Shown piece after piece: positions 1 to 9,163 of a DNA stretch of 64,000 bases; the first letter of the stretch is position 1, and every line of letters starts with the position of its first letter. The notes under the pieces are model-generated. The model was given only the letters and a program-made list of their open reading frames with translations, searched no databases and was not told the DNA's origin. Source of the DNA: Liquorilactobacillus ghanensis DSM 18630 (GTDB lineage Bacteria; Bacillota; Bacilli; Lactobacillales; Lactobacillaceae); contig NZ_AZGB01000005.1 of the NCBI RefSeq assembly GCF_001435235.1, positions 62,001 through 126,000 on the forward strand, written 5' to 3'. A program made the position numbers and the translations under genes.

Positions 1-138
1 CAAGCGCAAAAGAAAGCTCAATTGGAGAAGCCTTTGACAGACGCCGACGTTCGCCGGATTTTACGTGATGAATTTATGTCGGTCAGCGGCTTAAGTAAGC
101 AGAATGAGTTTTTTTTCAAACATAACAAAAACTTCTAA
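1..138 (+). CDS. glnR: C-terminal fragment, probable GlnR repressor (5' end outside window)
   Basis: An open frame enters from the left edge and stops at TAA 136-138. It gives a 45-residue tail containing LTDADVRRILRDEF and ending FFFKHNKNF. The N-terminal MerR-type helix-turn-helix that would prove GlnR is outside the window. The assignment rests on position, 25 nt before glnA in the same direction as in the glnRA operons of Firmicutes, and on the charged helical tail, which resembles lactobacillar GlnR C-termini as I remember them. GlnR represses glnA and nitrogen genes when glutamine is plentiful. Its operator would lie upstream of glnR and is not visible. Confidence 0.65.
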   Translation, partial: QAQKKAQLEKPLTDADVRRILRDEFMSVSGLSKQNEFFFKHNKNF

Positions 139-163
139 AAATTAGAAATGGGGAGCGATGTAA

Positions 164-1507
164 ATGGTAAAGCCTAACTACACCAAAGATGACATCCGCA
201 AAATTGTCAAAGATGAGAATGTTAAATTTTTGCGATTGATGTTTACAGATCTTTATGGCGTGATCAAAAATGTTGAAGTTCCGGTTAGTCAATTGGATAA
301 GTTGCTCGATAATAAATTAATGTTCGACGGTTCATCGATCGATGGATTTGTGCGAATTGAAGAAAGTGATATGTGGCTTTATCCCGATCTTTCAACTTGG
401 ATGATTTTCCCTTGGGGGAACGAGCACGGAAAAGTTGCACGGGTAATTTGTCAAGTATATAACGCTGATCGGACTCCTTTTATTGGCGATCCGCGCAACA
501 ATTTGATTCGTGTACTCGGTGAAATGAAAGAGTTAGGTTTTACTGAGTTTAATATCGGACCTGAACCGGAATTCTTCCTTTTCAAGCTTGATCCAGAAAC
601 TGGCAAACCAACAATGCATTTAAACGATAAGGGCAGCTACTTTGACTTAGCACCAGTTGATTTAGGTGAAAATTGTCGGCGTGATATTGTGTTGGAACTT
701 GAAAGCATGGGCTTTGATGTTGAAGCATCTCACCATGAGGTAGCTCCAGGACAGCATGAGATCGATTTCAAATATGCTGATGCATTACATGCTTGTGATA
801 ATATTCAGACTTTCAAATTAGTTGTTAAGACAGTAGCTCGTAAGCATGGTCTGCATGCAACCTTTATGCCAAAACCGCTTGATCGAATCAATGGCTCAGG
901 GATGCATATTAATATGTCGCTCTTCCATAAAGATGGCAATGCTTTCTATGATGAAAATGGCGATATGCAGCTTTCCGAAACTGCTCACTACTTCTTAGGT
1001 GGCTTGTTGCAGCACGCACGTGGCTTTACAGCTGTAACTAACCCAATTGTTAATTCATACAAACGATTAGTTCCTGGTTATGAAGCACCGGTTTATGTTG
1101 CTTGGTCAGGTCGTAATCGTTCACCATTAGTTCGTGTTCCGATTGCGCGTGGCTTGTCAACACGTTTGGAATTGCGGAGTGTTGATCCGGCAGCTAACCC
1201 ATATTTGGCAATTGCAGCTATCTTGGAAGCTGGATTGGATGGCTTACGTAATAAGATTAAAGCACCAAAACCAATTGACCGTAATATCTATGTAATGGAT
1301 GATGAAGAGCGTAAAGCAAACGGTATTAGTGATTTGCCGTCAACTTTGCATAATGCTTTGAAGTCTTTGCAAAAAGATGAGGTTATTGGTAAAGCATTGG
1401 GTCCGCATTTATACCAGAACTTCATTGAAGGTAAGAAGCTTGAATGGTCTGCTTATCGGCAGGAAGTTACTCAATGGGAACGCGATCAGTATTTAGAGTT
1501 GTATTAA
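164..1507 (+). CDS. glnA: Glutamine synthetase, type I
   Basis: Makes glutamine from glutamate, ammonia and ATP in the cytoplasm. The 447 residues match the usual GSI-alpha length. Visible signatures are [16 protein letters not shown] near residues 54-69, whose Arg corresponds to the feedback-inhibition Arg62 of Bacillus [11 protein letters not shown] near 132, [11 protein letters not shown] near 243 and the NRSPLVRVP substrate segment near 321. No adenylylation-type region is evident, as expected for Gram-positive enzymes controlled through GlnR. The ATG at 164 follows a GGGAGCGATG ribosome site. The gene lies just after the probable glnR and is closed by a hairpin terminator, so it is the last gene of its operon. 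Confidence 0.98.
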   Translation: MVKPNYTKDDIRKIVKDENVKFLRLMFTDLYGVIKNVEVPVSQLDKLLDNKLMFDGSSIDGFVRIEESDMWLYPDLSTWMIFPWGNEHGKVARVICQVYNADRTPFIGDPRNNLIRVLGEMKELGFTEFNIGPEPEFFLFKLDPETGKPTMHLNDKGSYFDLAPVDLGENCRRDIVLELESMGFDVEASHHEVAPGQHEIDFKYADALHACDNIQTFKLVVKTVARKHGLHATFMPKPLDRINGSGMHINMSLFHKDGNAFYDENGDMQLSETAHYFLGGLLQHARGFTAVTNPIVNSYKRLVPGYEAPVYVAWSGRNRSPLVRVPIARGLSTRLELRSVDPAANPYLAIAAILEAGLDGLRNKIKAPKPIDRNIYVMDDEERKANGISDLPSTLHNALKSLQKDEVIGKALGPHLYQNFIEGKKLEWSAYRQEVTQWERDQYLELY

Positions 1508-1527
1508 TTTAAATTTAATGGGTTATT

Positions 1528-1559
1528 TAAAAAGACGATGAGCAATCATCGCCTTTTTG
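1528..1559 (+). terminator. Intrinsic terminator of glnA
   Basis: An AAAAAG/CTTTTT outer stem plus a CGATGA/TCATCG inner stem around a small loop, ending in a T tract, 20 nt after the glnA stop. Confidence 0.8.
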
Positions 1560-1560
1560 T

Positions 1561-1630
1561 TTACTGTTCTAATTTAGATTAATCTTGTTGAATTCCAGTT
1601 AAATTAGAAATATTTTTATTAGCACAGTAA
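1561..1630. repeat. Nested inverted repeats between convergent genes
   Basis: Outer arms TTACTGT (1561-1567) and ACAGTAA (1624-1630) enclose inner arms CTAATTT (1569-1575) and AAATTAG (1601-1607). They lie between the ends of glnA and the leftward YolD-like gene, so a weak terminator for the leftward gene or a second one for glnA is the simplest reading. Confidence 0.4.
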
Positions 1631-1634
1631 GTTT

Positions 1635-2024
1635 TTATAACCGTTCTTTATTTGCTAATTCTGCTTCATCTGTGTCATAGGTGTTGATCATAGATTTAGG
1701 ATCAGCTAAAGATAAATATTTGATTTGTGACAGATTGGCTAGATAAGTCAAACCCTGTTGTTGTGTTTTAATTAAGAAACTGTTTTTTTGAAGAAATTGA
1801 TGTTTTATTTTACCAGTTACTGAGTATTCATTGTGCTGCTGGTCAGTTAACCAAACGGTTATTAATTGTTTTTTTTCGAACGCTTGTTGAATGAAAAGTT
1901 TTAATTGAAAAGTCGGCATTTGCGGATGCAACGTTTGAGTAGCTGGCGTTTTATAAATTGTTTGGATTTGACGATAAAAATTTGTCGGTAGTTGGAACCA
2001 CTTGTTTTGCTTAATTTCGATCAT
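1635..2024 (-). CDS. YolD-like protein, SOS-controlled
   Basis: A 129-residue cytoplasmic protein with no signal or membrane segment. The middle (ITVWLTDQQ.., TGKIKHQF.., then YLANLSQIKYLSL) has the short beta-strand pattern of the YolD-like family, whose members often sit beside Y-family polymerase genes (umuC/uvrX) and are induced by DNA damage. The molecular role of the family is not settled. No polymerase gene is next to it here. The ATG at 2024 is preceded by GAGGGAA. Its promoter contains two LexA-type boxes (separate entry), which strongly supports a damage-response role even though the fold call comes from pattern only. It converges on glnA and is divergent from gmk. Confidence 0.6.
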   Translation of the reverse strand: MIEIKQNKWFQLPTNFYRQIQTIYKTPATQTLHPQMPTFQLKLFIQQAFEKKQLITVWLTDQQHNEYSVTGKIKHQFLQKNSFLIKTQQQGLTYLANLSQIKYLSLADPKSMINTYDTDEAELANKERL

Positions 2025-2041
2025 AGTTATTTCCCTCTTTC

Positions 2042-2096
2042 AGAACAAATGTTCGCTGTCTATATTATATGAACATGTGTTCGAGAAAGCAAGCAA
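2042..2096 (-). promoter_or_regulatory. LexA/DinR-controlled promoter of the YolD-like gene
   Basis: Read on the minus strand: a -35 TTGCTT (2087-2092), a 17-bp spacer, and a -10 TATAAT (2064-2069). One LexA box, CGAACACATGTTCA (2083-2070), fills the spacer. A second, CGAACATTTGTTCT (2055-2042), lies just after the predicted start of transcription. Against the Bacillus consensus CGAACRNRYGTTYC they match at about 13 and 12 of 14 positions. Repressor on either site would block polymerase. Confidence 0.85.
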
Positions 2097-2207
2097 AAAA
2101 ATTAATTAATCAATTGTATTATTTCCAGAAGTTGAATGTGAGTTCAAAATGCACTGTTGCATCAGTGAAAATCACTTAATTTTTATAAGAACGACTTGAA
2201 AAATAAT

Positions 2208-2235
2208 TTGAAAAAGTACATTATAGAATTAATAA
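2208..2235 (+). promoter_or_regulatory. Probable promoter of gmk
   Basis: TTGAAA (2208-2213), 16-bp spacer, TAATAA (2230-2235), then an AGAGGAG ribosome site and ATG 2260. Another TTGAAA lies slightly upstream with a 19-20 bp spacing to TTATAG, so the exact hexamers are uncertain. The rest of 2097-2207 shows nothing recognisable. Confidence 0.4.
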
Positions 2236-2259
2236 CTTTTTAGAGGAGAAGTATATAAG

Positions 2260-2880
2260 ATGTCTAACAGGGGAATGCTAATCGTATTATCTGGACCTTC
2301 AGGTGTGGGAAAAGGAACGGTTAGAAAAGCTATTTTTGAACAAGATAACAATAAATTTCATTATTCAGTTTCAATGACAACTCGTAAAATGAGACCGGGT
2401 GAGGTTAATGGCAAAGATTATTATTTTGTCAGTCAAAAGGAGTTTGAAAGTGAAATTGCCGCTGGGGACATGTTAGAATATGCCAGATATGTTGACAATT
2501 ATTATGGCACCCCTTTAAAATATGTAAATAAAATGTTGGAAGATGGCAAGGATGTTTTTCTTGAAATCGAAGTTAATGGGGCAATGCAGGTCCGAAAAAA
2601 ATGCCCGGATGGATTATTTATTTTTTTGACTCCACCGGATTTAATGGAGTTGCGTCACCGAATTATTGAGCGTGGAACTGATGATCTGGCAACAATTGAT
2701 AAGCGAATGCACAAGGCAGTCGGAGAAATCGAAATGATGCAGAATTATGATTACGCAGTTGTTAATGATGAAGTTCCGGTCGCAGTCGAAAAGATCAAAA
2801 CGATTATTCGAGCAGAACGTTGGCGGGTCAAACGGTTTTTGCCAAATTATAAAAAGCAATTAGGAGATGTTTTTAAATGA
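2260..2880 (+). CDS. gmk: Guanylate kinase
   Basis: Phosphorylates GMP to GDP with ATP, the essential step of guanine nucleotide salvage and synthesis. The P-loop GPSGVGKGT is at residues 12-20, the GMP-binding segment [13 protein letters not shown] starts near 36, and the lid region with [10 protein letters not shown]-like residues is near 130-140. The 206 residues are normal for the family. It is the first gene of the gmk-rpoZ pair; its stop overlaps the rpoZ start in ATGA, so the two are translationally coupled. Confidence 0.97.
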   Translation: MSNRGMLIVLSGPSGVGKGTVRKAIFEQDNNKFHYSVSMTTRKMRPGEVNGKDYYFVSQKEFESEIAAGDMLEYARYVDNYYGTPLKYVNKMLEDGKDVFLEIEVNGAMQVRKKCPDGLFIFLTPPDLMELRHRIIERGTDDLATIDKRMHKAVGEIEMMQNYDYAVVNDEVPVAVEKIKTIIRAERWRVKRFLPNYKKQLGDVFK

Positions 2881-3089
2881 TTCTTTATCCATCAGTTGAT
2901 GATTTATTGGAAAAAGTTGATTCACGTTATATGTTGGTGATGTTAGCCAGCAAGCGGGCACATGAATTGGATGCGGGAGCTTTACCGTTAATGTCAGATT
3001 ATAAATCAGTCAAAAATGTTGGTAAAGCTTTGGAAGAAGTAGCAGATGGAAAATTGATTATCGATCCAGATGAAAAAGAAAAAATTTAG
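2877..3089 (+). CDS. rpoZ: RNA polymerase omega subunit
   Basis: A 70-residue subunit that helps assemble RNA polymerase on beta-prime. The N-terminal [17 protein letters not shown] and [10 protein letters not shown] are the standard omega motifs, followed by the [18 protein letters not shown] helix. It overlaps gmk by 4 nt, the usual Firmicutes arrangement. A strong terminator follows, so coaBC starts a new unit. Confidence 0.95.
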   Translation: MILYPSVDDLLEKVDSRYMLVMLASKRAHELDAGALPLMSDYKSVKNVGKALEEVADGKLIIDPDEKEKI

Positions 3090-3111
3090 TTTGCTGAAAT
3101 TAAAGTAATTT

Positions 3112-3160
3112 AAAATTGACTGGTTTTTGGTGTTATGCCAACTTGCCAGTCAATTTTTTT
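3112..3160 (+). terminator. Intrinsic terminator of gmk-rpoZ
   Basis: Twelve-base arms AAAATTGACTGG (3112-3123) and CCAGTCAATTTT, with a further TTGG/CCAA pairing inside, followed by a T run. Confidence 0.9.
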
Positions 3161-3236
3161 AAAATTCTGGTTAAAAACGATTAATTGGCAATCAGTCTGG
3201 TAAAATAGGATTGGTAGTTAAAAGGGAGGCCTGAGT

Positions 3237-4448
3237 GTGAAAAAAAATAAAATCTTAGTTTGTCTGACTGGTGGGATTGCTTTGTATAAAGCAGCCTCTG
3301 TTGTCCGTGGGTTAGTCAAAGCCGGCTTTGATTTAGAAATCATCATGACAGCAACAGCTCAAAAATTTGTTGCGCCATTGACTTTTTCATCATTGATCAA
3401 GCGACCTGTTTATACAGATGAAGATTGGTTTACGGCAGCCGATGTTTTACATATTAAATTAGCCGATTGGGCGGATGCAGTAATTGTTATTCCAGCGACA
3501 GCTGATATTTTAGCCAAGATGGCTGGCGGATCAGCTGACAATTTGGTAACAGCTAGTTTATTGGCTAGTAGAGCGCCTAAATACGTAATTCCAGCGATGA
3601 ACGAAAAGATGTTGACCGCTCCGGCGACTCAGCGAAATTTACAGCAATTAAGCGCTGATGGAGTTAAAATTTTAAAACCAGCCAAAGGACTTTTAGCTGA
3701 AGGGTATTCTGGATATGGTCGTTTGCCGGAACCGGCAGAAATTTTGACTTGGCTGACTAAACAGCTGGCTGTGATCGATAAACAACAGGATTTACAGGGA
3801 AAGTGTGTGCTGATTTCAGCTGGATCAACGGTTGAACCGCTTGATCCGGTTCGTTATTTGTCTAATAACTCAACTGGAAAGATGGGATTTTCAATTGCTC
3901 AAGCCGCACAGCAGCGAGGCGCAGAAGTTATTTTAGTAGCTGGACCAAATCATTTAGCACTGCCAACGGGGGTCAACTACCAACCTGTCAAAACAGCGCA
4001 GCAAATGGAACAGAAAATGTTAGAGTTTTATCCGCAAGCTGATTTTGTAATTATGGCGGCGGCAGTTGCTGACTTTCGTCCCATGCGGACAGCTGAGCAA
4101 AAAATTAAGAAAACCGGATTGGATCAGCTAACATTAGAGTTGGTTCGTAATCCAGATATTTTACTTGAATTAGGGAATCGTAAACAACAACAATTATTAG
4201 TCGGTTTTGCAGCTGAAACGCAGCAATTGCTGGCTAATGCTACTGCAAAGATGCAACGAAAAAAAGTTGATTTGTTAGTGGCAAATGATGTTTCACGAGC
4301 TGATGTGGGATTTGGAACTTCGCAAAATGAGGTTGTTTTTTTACGACCGCAAGCAGATCCGCAACTTGTTTCTAAACGCAGCAAGTCAGCGATTGCTGAT
4401 AAAATATTTGATTTATTATTAGATTTAGATCATCAAAGGAGGAAATAA
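3237..4448 (+). CDS. coaBC: Bifunctional phosphopantothenoylcysteine decarboxylase / phosphopantothenate-cysteine ligase
   Basis: Two successive coenzyme A steps: CoaB (about 185-403) joins 4-phosphopantothenate to cysteine using CTP, and CoaC (about 1-180) decarboxylates the product with FMN. CoaC shows TGGIA near 11, catalytic His72 in LHIKLADWAD and PAMN at 119-122. The flexible-clamp motif, usually LACG, reads LAEG (153-156), so the cysteine equivalent to E. coli Cys158 is Glu155. CoaB shows SAGSTVEPLDPVRYLSN near 194 and AAAVADFRP near 275. GTG 3237 follows AAAGGGAGG. An extended -10 TGGTAAAAT lies just upstream. The gene runs into priA with one base between. Confidence 0.95.
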   Translation: MKKNKILVCLTGGIALYKAASVVRGLVKAGFDLEIIMTATAQKFVAPLTFSSLIKRPVYTDEDWFTAADVLHIKLADWADAVIVIPATADILAKMAGGSADNLVTASLLASRAPKYVIPAMNEKMLTAPATQRNLQQLSADGVKILKPAKGLLAEGYSGYGRLPEPAEILTWLTKQLAVIDKQQDLQGKCVLISAGSTVEPLDPVRYLSNNSTGKMGFSIAQAAQQRGAEVILVAGPNHLALPTGVNYQPVKTAQQMEQKMLEFYPQADFVIMAAAVADFRPMRTAEQKIKKTGLDQLTLELVRNPDILLELGNRKQQQLLVGFAAETQQLLANATAKMQRKKVDLLVANDVSRADVGFGTSQNEVVFLRPQADPQLVSKRSKSAIADKIFDLLLDLDHQRRK

Positions 4449-4449
4449 T

Positions 4450-6864
4450 TTGCAAGTTGCAGCAGTGATTGTCGATGTTCCGGCTAGACAAACTGATCGA
4501 CCATTTTCTTATGTGGTTGGTTCAGAACTGTCCGGCAAACTGACTGTTGGTATGCGGGTTATTGTTCCTTTTGGTAGAGGAAATCGTTTAATTCAAGGAT
4601 TTGTTGTCGGAATTACTGAAAAACCATTAGCGGAAACCAGTAAATTAAAAAAAATTAGTGAAGTTCAAGACTTAACGCCGGTATTAAATCCTGAAATGCT
4701 GGCTTTAGCAGATTGGTTGGCAGCGACAACTTTTTCTTTTAAAATATCCTGCCTGCAAACAATGATTCCTAATGGTTTACGGGGGAAATCAGAGAAAATA
4801 GTTCGGTTACTGGCTCCTGAAAAAGTTGATCAGTCTTTAAAGGATTTTTTTGGTCAAAAAGCCGAACAACAGTTGCAACCAGCTAAATTATCGGCAGAAT
4901 TATTTAGAAAATTACAGCAAGCACGAAATGCCGGTAGTGTCGAATTACTTTATCAGGTTAAAGATCAGGCACGACCAAGGCAAGTCCGAGTTGTCCAAGG
5001 CTTGTTAACGACGCAACAAGCGCAAGCTTTAAAAAAACAACAGCGAGCAAATGCTCATCAATTATTAAATGTGTTGGACTTTTTAGCGAAAAATCCACAA
5101 ATAACTATTCAACAACAGCAGTTGGAAAAACAAATTGGAGTCAGTGCAGCAACAATTCGAACGGCTGCTGCTAAGCAGTGGTTGAAAGTTGATTATCAGG
5201 TTGTTAAACGGTCAGCTTATGACCTGACAACAATTTCTGCAACGACCGCTAAAAAATTAACATCAGCGCAACAGCAAGTCTATCAGCAAGTAGCTGCTGC
5301 AATCCAACAGCAAACAGCGACGTCTTTTTTGCTGGAAGGGGTCACTGGCAGCGGAAAAACCGAAATATATCTGCAATTAATGGCAGCCGCTTTAGCCAAA
5401 AAACAAAATGCACTGCTGCTGGTTCCAGAAATTTCGTTAACCCCACAGATGGTGGCACAAGTTGTTGGTCGTTTTGGCAAACAAGTAGCTTTGCTGCATA
5501 GTGGTTTATCAGTTGGAGAACGATTAGATGAATGGCGGCGAATTGAAAATGGTTCAGCCACGATTATTGTTGGAGCACGTTCAGCCGTTTTTGCCCCAAT
5601 TAAGAATTTGGGAATTATTATTTTGGATGAAGAACATGAGAGCAGCTATGCACAAGATAATATGCCGCGTTATCATGCTCGAGATGTGGCTTTATGGCGT
5701 AGTCGTTATCATCATTGTCCAGTTGTTTTGGGGAGTGCAACGCCATCACTGGAATCGCGGGCTCGGGCACAAAAGGGAGTCTATCATTGGTTGCAACTAC
5801 CAGAACGGATTAATACGCGGCCTTTACCGGCGGTGTCCCTAGTTGATATGCGGCAAGCAGCTCAAACTAGTCATGATTCAGATTTCTCAAATGAGTTGTT
5901 AGCTGCAATTAAGCAGCGGCTAGTAAAACAAGAACAAATTATTTTATTGCTGAATCGTCGCGGGTATGCAACTTTTATGATGTGTCGGCAATGTGGTTTT
6001 GTGCTGAAATGTCCCAATTGTGATATTTCGTTGACTCTGCACAAAGATCAGCAGGTGATGAAATGTCATTACTGCGGTCATGAGGAACCAATTCCACGAA
6101 AATGTCCGGCCTGTGGCAGTCTGAAAATTCGTTTTTATGGTACTGGTACGCAAAAGATTCAAGAGAAATTGCAGAAATACTTTGCAACTGCTAGAATTTT
6201 ACGAATGGATGTCGATACAACTCGGCGCAAGGGTGCTCATCAACAGATTTTGCAACGTTTTGGTCGGCATCAGGCAGATATTCTTTTGGGAACGCAAATG
6301 ATTGCTAAAGGGCTTGACTATCCTGATGTAACCTTGGTTGGTGTATTGAATGCAGATACTTCGCTCAGTTTGCCGGATTTTCGTGCCAGTGAACAAACCT
6401 TTCAATTGTTAACTCAAGTTAGTGGTCGAGCGGGCCGAGCTAAAAAAGAAGGAAAGGTTATTATTCAAACGTTTAATCCGCAGCATTATGCCCTTCAGTT
6501 TGCTAAAAAACAAGATTATGAAAAGTTTTATGCTTATGAGATGCGTTTACGCCATCAAGGAGACTACCCGCCATATTATTTTACAATTCAAATCGCTGTC
6601 AATGCTGTCAGTGAACCAGCAGCTGTTAAGTATTTATTCAAGATAGCTCACGAATTAAAACAGATTTTAAGTCCAGAAGCCAAGCTGCTCGGACCAGTCC
6701 CACAGATGATTTTACGAATTAAAAATCATTATCGCTATCATCTGATTATTAAATTTAAACATGAACCGCAATTATTAGACTATTTGCATCACTTATTAGA
6801 AAAAAGTCAACAACAAAAAGCTGTTCAGCTGATAATTATTCGAGAACCAACCAATTTTATGTAA
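4450..6864 (+). CDS. priA: Primosomal protein N', replication restart helicase
   Basis: Recognises stalled forks and reloads the replicative helicase. The 804 residues comprise an N-terminal DNA-binding part, a DEAH-type helicase core with Walker A GVTGSGKTE near 297-305 and DEEH near 391, and a zinc-binding insert with paired CxxC motifs (CRQC, CPNC, CHYC, CPAC) between about 511 and 557. The segment of about 130-260 is glutamine- and alanine-rich, longer and less conserved than the rest. The TTG start at 4450 fits AAAGGAGG 7 nt upstream. It is in an operon with coaBC and fmt. Confidence 0.97.
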   Translation: MQVAAVIVDVPARQTDRPFSYVVGSELSGKLTVGMRVIVPFGRGNRLIQGFVVGITEKPLAETSKLKKISEVQDLTPVLNPEMLALADWLAATTFSFKISCLQTMIPNGLRGKSEKIVRLLAPEKVDQSLKDFFGQKAEQQLQPAKLSAELFRKLQQARNAGSVELLYQVKDQARPRQVRVVQGLLTTQQAQALKKQQRANAHQLLNVLDFLAKNPQITIQQQQLEKQIGVSAATIRTAAAKQWLKVDYQVVKRSAYDLTTISATTAKKLTSAQQQVYQQVAAAIQQQTATSFLLEGVTGSGKTEIYLQLMAAALAKKQNALLLVPEISLTPQMVAQVVGRFGKQVALLHSGLSVGERLDEWRRIENGSATIIVGARSAVFAPIKNLGIIILDEEHESSYAQDNMPRYHARDVALWRSRYHHCPVVLGSATPSLESRARAQKGVYHWLQLPERINTRPLPAVSLVDMRQAAQTSHDSDFSNELLAAIKQRLVKQEQIILLLNRRGYATFMMCRQCGFVLKCPNCDISLTLHKDQQVMKCHYCGHEEPIPRKCPACGSLKIRFYGTGTQKIQEKLQKYFATARILRMDVDTTRRKGAHQQILQRFGRHQADILLGTQMIAKGLDYPDVTLVGVLNADTSLSLPDFRASEQTFQLLTQVSGRAGRAKKEGKVIIQTFNPQHYALQFAKKQDYEKFYAYEMRLRHQGDYPPYYFTIQIAVNAVSEPAAVKYLFKIAHELKQILSPEAKLLGPVPQMILRIKNHYRYHLIIKFKHEPQLLDYLHHLLEKSQQQKAVQLIIIREPTNFM

Positions 6865-6890
6865 TTCTGAAAAAGAAAAGAGGAAGATTA

Positions 6891-7844
6891 ATGACATCGA
6901 TTATTTTTATGGGAACGCCGCAATTTGCCGCAACGATTTTGGCGGGATTACTGCAAGATTCGAACTATCAAATTGCTGCCGTTGTCACGCAGCCGGATAA
7001 GTATGTTGGCCGCAAAAAAGTTTTGACGGCTTCACCGGTTAAACAGCTGGCCTTAGCTCATCAATTGCCGTTGTATCAGCCTGCTAAACTTCCAAAAAGT
7101 CCAGAACTAAAGCAGCTGATAGCACTGGAAGCGGATTTGATTGTTACAGCTGCTTATGGTCAATTTTTGCCCACATCATTATTAAAAAGTGTAAAAATTG
7201 CCGCTGTTAATGTCCATGGCTCATTACTGCCAAAGTATCGCGGCGGTGCACCAATTCAATACGCAATTTTGCAGGGAGAATCCAAAACCGGGATTACTTT
7301 AATCAATATGACTAAAAAAATGGATGCAGGTTCAATGTTAGGACAAGTTGAATTGCCGATTCAATCAACAGATGATGCGGGCAGCTTGTTTGAAAAATTA
7401 AGTCTTCTTGGCCGAGATTTATTGTTAGAAAAATTACCAGCAATAATTGCCGGCAAACTGGTGGCTGTCCCACAAGACGAGCAACAAGTTTCCTTTGCAC
7501 CGATTATTACCTCAGAGCAAGAGCGACTGCAGTTAACGGCAACGGCACAGCAGCTTGATCAAAAAGTTCGAGCATTAAGACCGGAACCGGGAGCTTATTT
7601 TGCTGATTTTGGTGGTAAACGAACCAAATTATGGGCAATTGAACCGTTGAGTGAACAAACCGAACTGCCAGCCGGCTACGTTGTTGATCTGACCAAGCAT
7701 ACATTAAAGCTGTCGGCAGCTCAAGGAACTGTTTATCAAGTAAAAGAACTCCAACCGGCTGGTAAAGCACGGCAAAAGATTAGCGATTATCTGAATGGTC
7801 AGGGTAAACAAATAACAGTAAATCAGAGGTTGATCAAAGAATGA
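6891..7844 (+). CDS. fmt: Methionyl-tRNA formyltransferase
   Basis: Formylates initiator Met-tRNA using 10-formyltetrahydrofolate. The formyltransferase domain includes FMGTPQFAATIL at the N-terminus and the active-site segment NVHGSLLPKYRGGAP near 106-120, with the catalytic Asp in KKMDAGSM near 144. The C-terminal tRNA-binding barrel covers about 205-317. An AGAGGAAG ribosome site precedes ATG 6891. The stop overlaps the rsmB start in ATGA. Confidence 0.97.
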   Translation: MTSIIFMGTPQFAATILAGLLQDSNYQIAAVVTQPDKYVGRKKVLTASPVKQLALAHQLPLYQPAKLPKSPELKQLIALEADLIVTAAYGQFLPTSLLKSVKIAAVNVHGSLLPKYRGGAPIQYAILQGESKTGITLINMTKKMDAGSMLGQVELPIQSTDDAGSLFEKLSLLGRDLLLEKLPAIIAGKLVAVPQDEQQVSFAPIITSEQERLQLTATAQQLDQKVRALRPEPGAYFADFGGKRTKLWAIEPLSEQTELPAGYVVDLTKHTLKLSAAQGTVYQVKELQPAGKARQKISDYLNGQGKQITVNQRLIKE

Positions 7845-9148
7845 AAAGAAAATTTGCTAGTGACCATTCGGTTCGCGGTTTATCTGTTGAAATTTTAACA
7901 CGTGTTCAGCAGGAAAATGCCTATTCTAATTTATTGCTGAATCAAGTTTTACAAGCTGAACATTTAAGTGTACGAGACCAAGCCTTGCTGACACAAATTG
8001 TTTATGGTAGTTTGCAGCATCGCCTGACCTTGGAATATTGGTTGGCACCATTTATTAAACAAAAGCAGACTTTGCCTTGGGTTTATGAATTATTATTGGC
8101 AGCAATTTTTCAACTACAATACCTTGACCGCGTTCCGGCACGGGCTATTTTGGACGAATCAATCAAAATTGCCAAACGCAATGGTCATGATGGTATTCGC
8201 AAGTTCGTTACGGGAGTTTTACATGCAATTTTACGCCAAGACCTACCAGATCCGACTAAAATTAAAGATCCGCTGCAGCGTTTAAGTGTTTGCTATAGCT
8301 TGCCCGAATGGCTGCTGCAGCAGCTGCTTAATGAAAACGGTCAAGATAAAACGGTGGCTATTTTACAGACAATTAATCAACCACCGCATCAAGCAGTTCG
8401 AGTTAATCAGTCACAGTTGACAACAGCAGCAGCAAAAGAACAGCTTGAAGCGGACGGCTTTACATGCGATTTCAGTCCGTTGAGTCCGGTTAGTTTGATT
8501 ATTAAACATGGCTTTGCCAGCCAAAGCAAACTTTTTAAATCGGGAGCTTTAGTATTTCAAGATGAGAGTGCTGCCCAGGTGGTTGACGGTATGCAGGTTC
8601 AACCAACCGATCACGTGTTGGATGCTTGTGCGGCTCCTGGAGGCAAGACTTTACAAATTGCCGATCAATTAACTAGCGGTGTTGTTACAGCACTTGATAT
8701 TCATCAACATAAGGTTAAGTTAATTGAAGAAAATGCTGCTCGGTGTGGCTTTTCTGCTAAAGTTGCGGCTATTTGTCTGGATGCACGTCAGGCTGCTGCT
8801 AAATTTCCACCAGCCAGCTTTGATAAGATTTTAGTTGATGCACCTTGTTCCGGCATTGGCTTAGTCCGACGCAAACCGGAAATCCGTTATCGCAAGACTG
8901 CAACGGGAATTCGCAATTTACAGCAGTTACAATTGGGATTGTTGGCGAGTATGGTGCCATTAGTTAAAACGGGTGGTCGTCTGACCTATAGTACTTGTAC
9001 TATTTTACAGTCAGAAAATGATCAAGTTATTGCTGCTTTTTTGCAGCAACATCCAGAATTTAAGCTATTAAGTAAAAAAACAATTTTACCAGATGAATTT
9101 GACTCGGACGGCTTTTTTATGGCATCCTTAGAAAAAATGCAAGATTAA
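7841..9148 (+). CDS. rsmB: 16S rRNA (cytosine-967-C5) methyltransferase
   Basis: Modifies 16S rRNA at C967 with S-adenosylmethionine. The N-terminal 140 residues form a NusB-like RNA-binding domain. The methyltransferase core shows DACAAPGGKTLQ near 261, the DAPCSG motif near 331 and the second cysteine motif TYSTCTI near 383; the two cysteines are the catalytic pair of this family. The length of 435 is typical. It overlaps fmt by 4 nt and is followed by stp. Confidence 0.95.
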   Translation: MKRKFASDHSVRGLSVEILTRVQQENAYSNLLLNQVLQAEHLSVRDQALLTQIVYGSLQHRLTLEYWLAPFIKQKQTLPWVYELLLAAIFQLQYLDRVPARAILDESIKIAKRNGHDGIRKFVTGVLHAILRQDLPDPTKIKDPLQRLSVCYSLPEWLLQQLLNENGQDKTVAILQTINQPPHQAVRVNQSQLTTAAAKEQLEADGFTCDFSPLSPVSLIIKHGFASQSKLFKSGALVFQDESAAQVVDGMQVQPTDHVLDACAAPGGKTLQIADQLTSGVVTALDIHQHKVKLIEENAARCGFSAKVAAICLDARQAAAKFPPASFDKILVDAPCSGIGLVRRKPEIRYRKTATGIRNLQQLQLGLLASMVPLVKTGGRLTYSTCTILQSENDQVIAAFLQQHPEFKLLSKKTILPDEFDSDGFFMASLEKMQD

Positions 9149-9163
9149 TTGGGGGGCTGTGCA

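Noticed and set aside
5528-5842. Second rightward frame within priA
   Set aside because: It is a shifted-frame shadow of the helicase core without motifs of its own.
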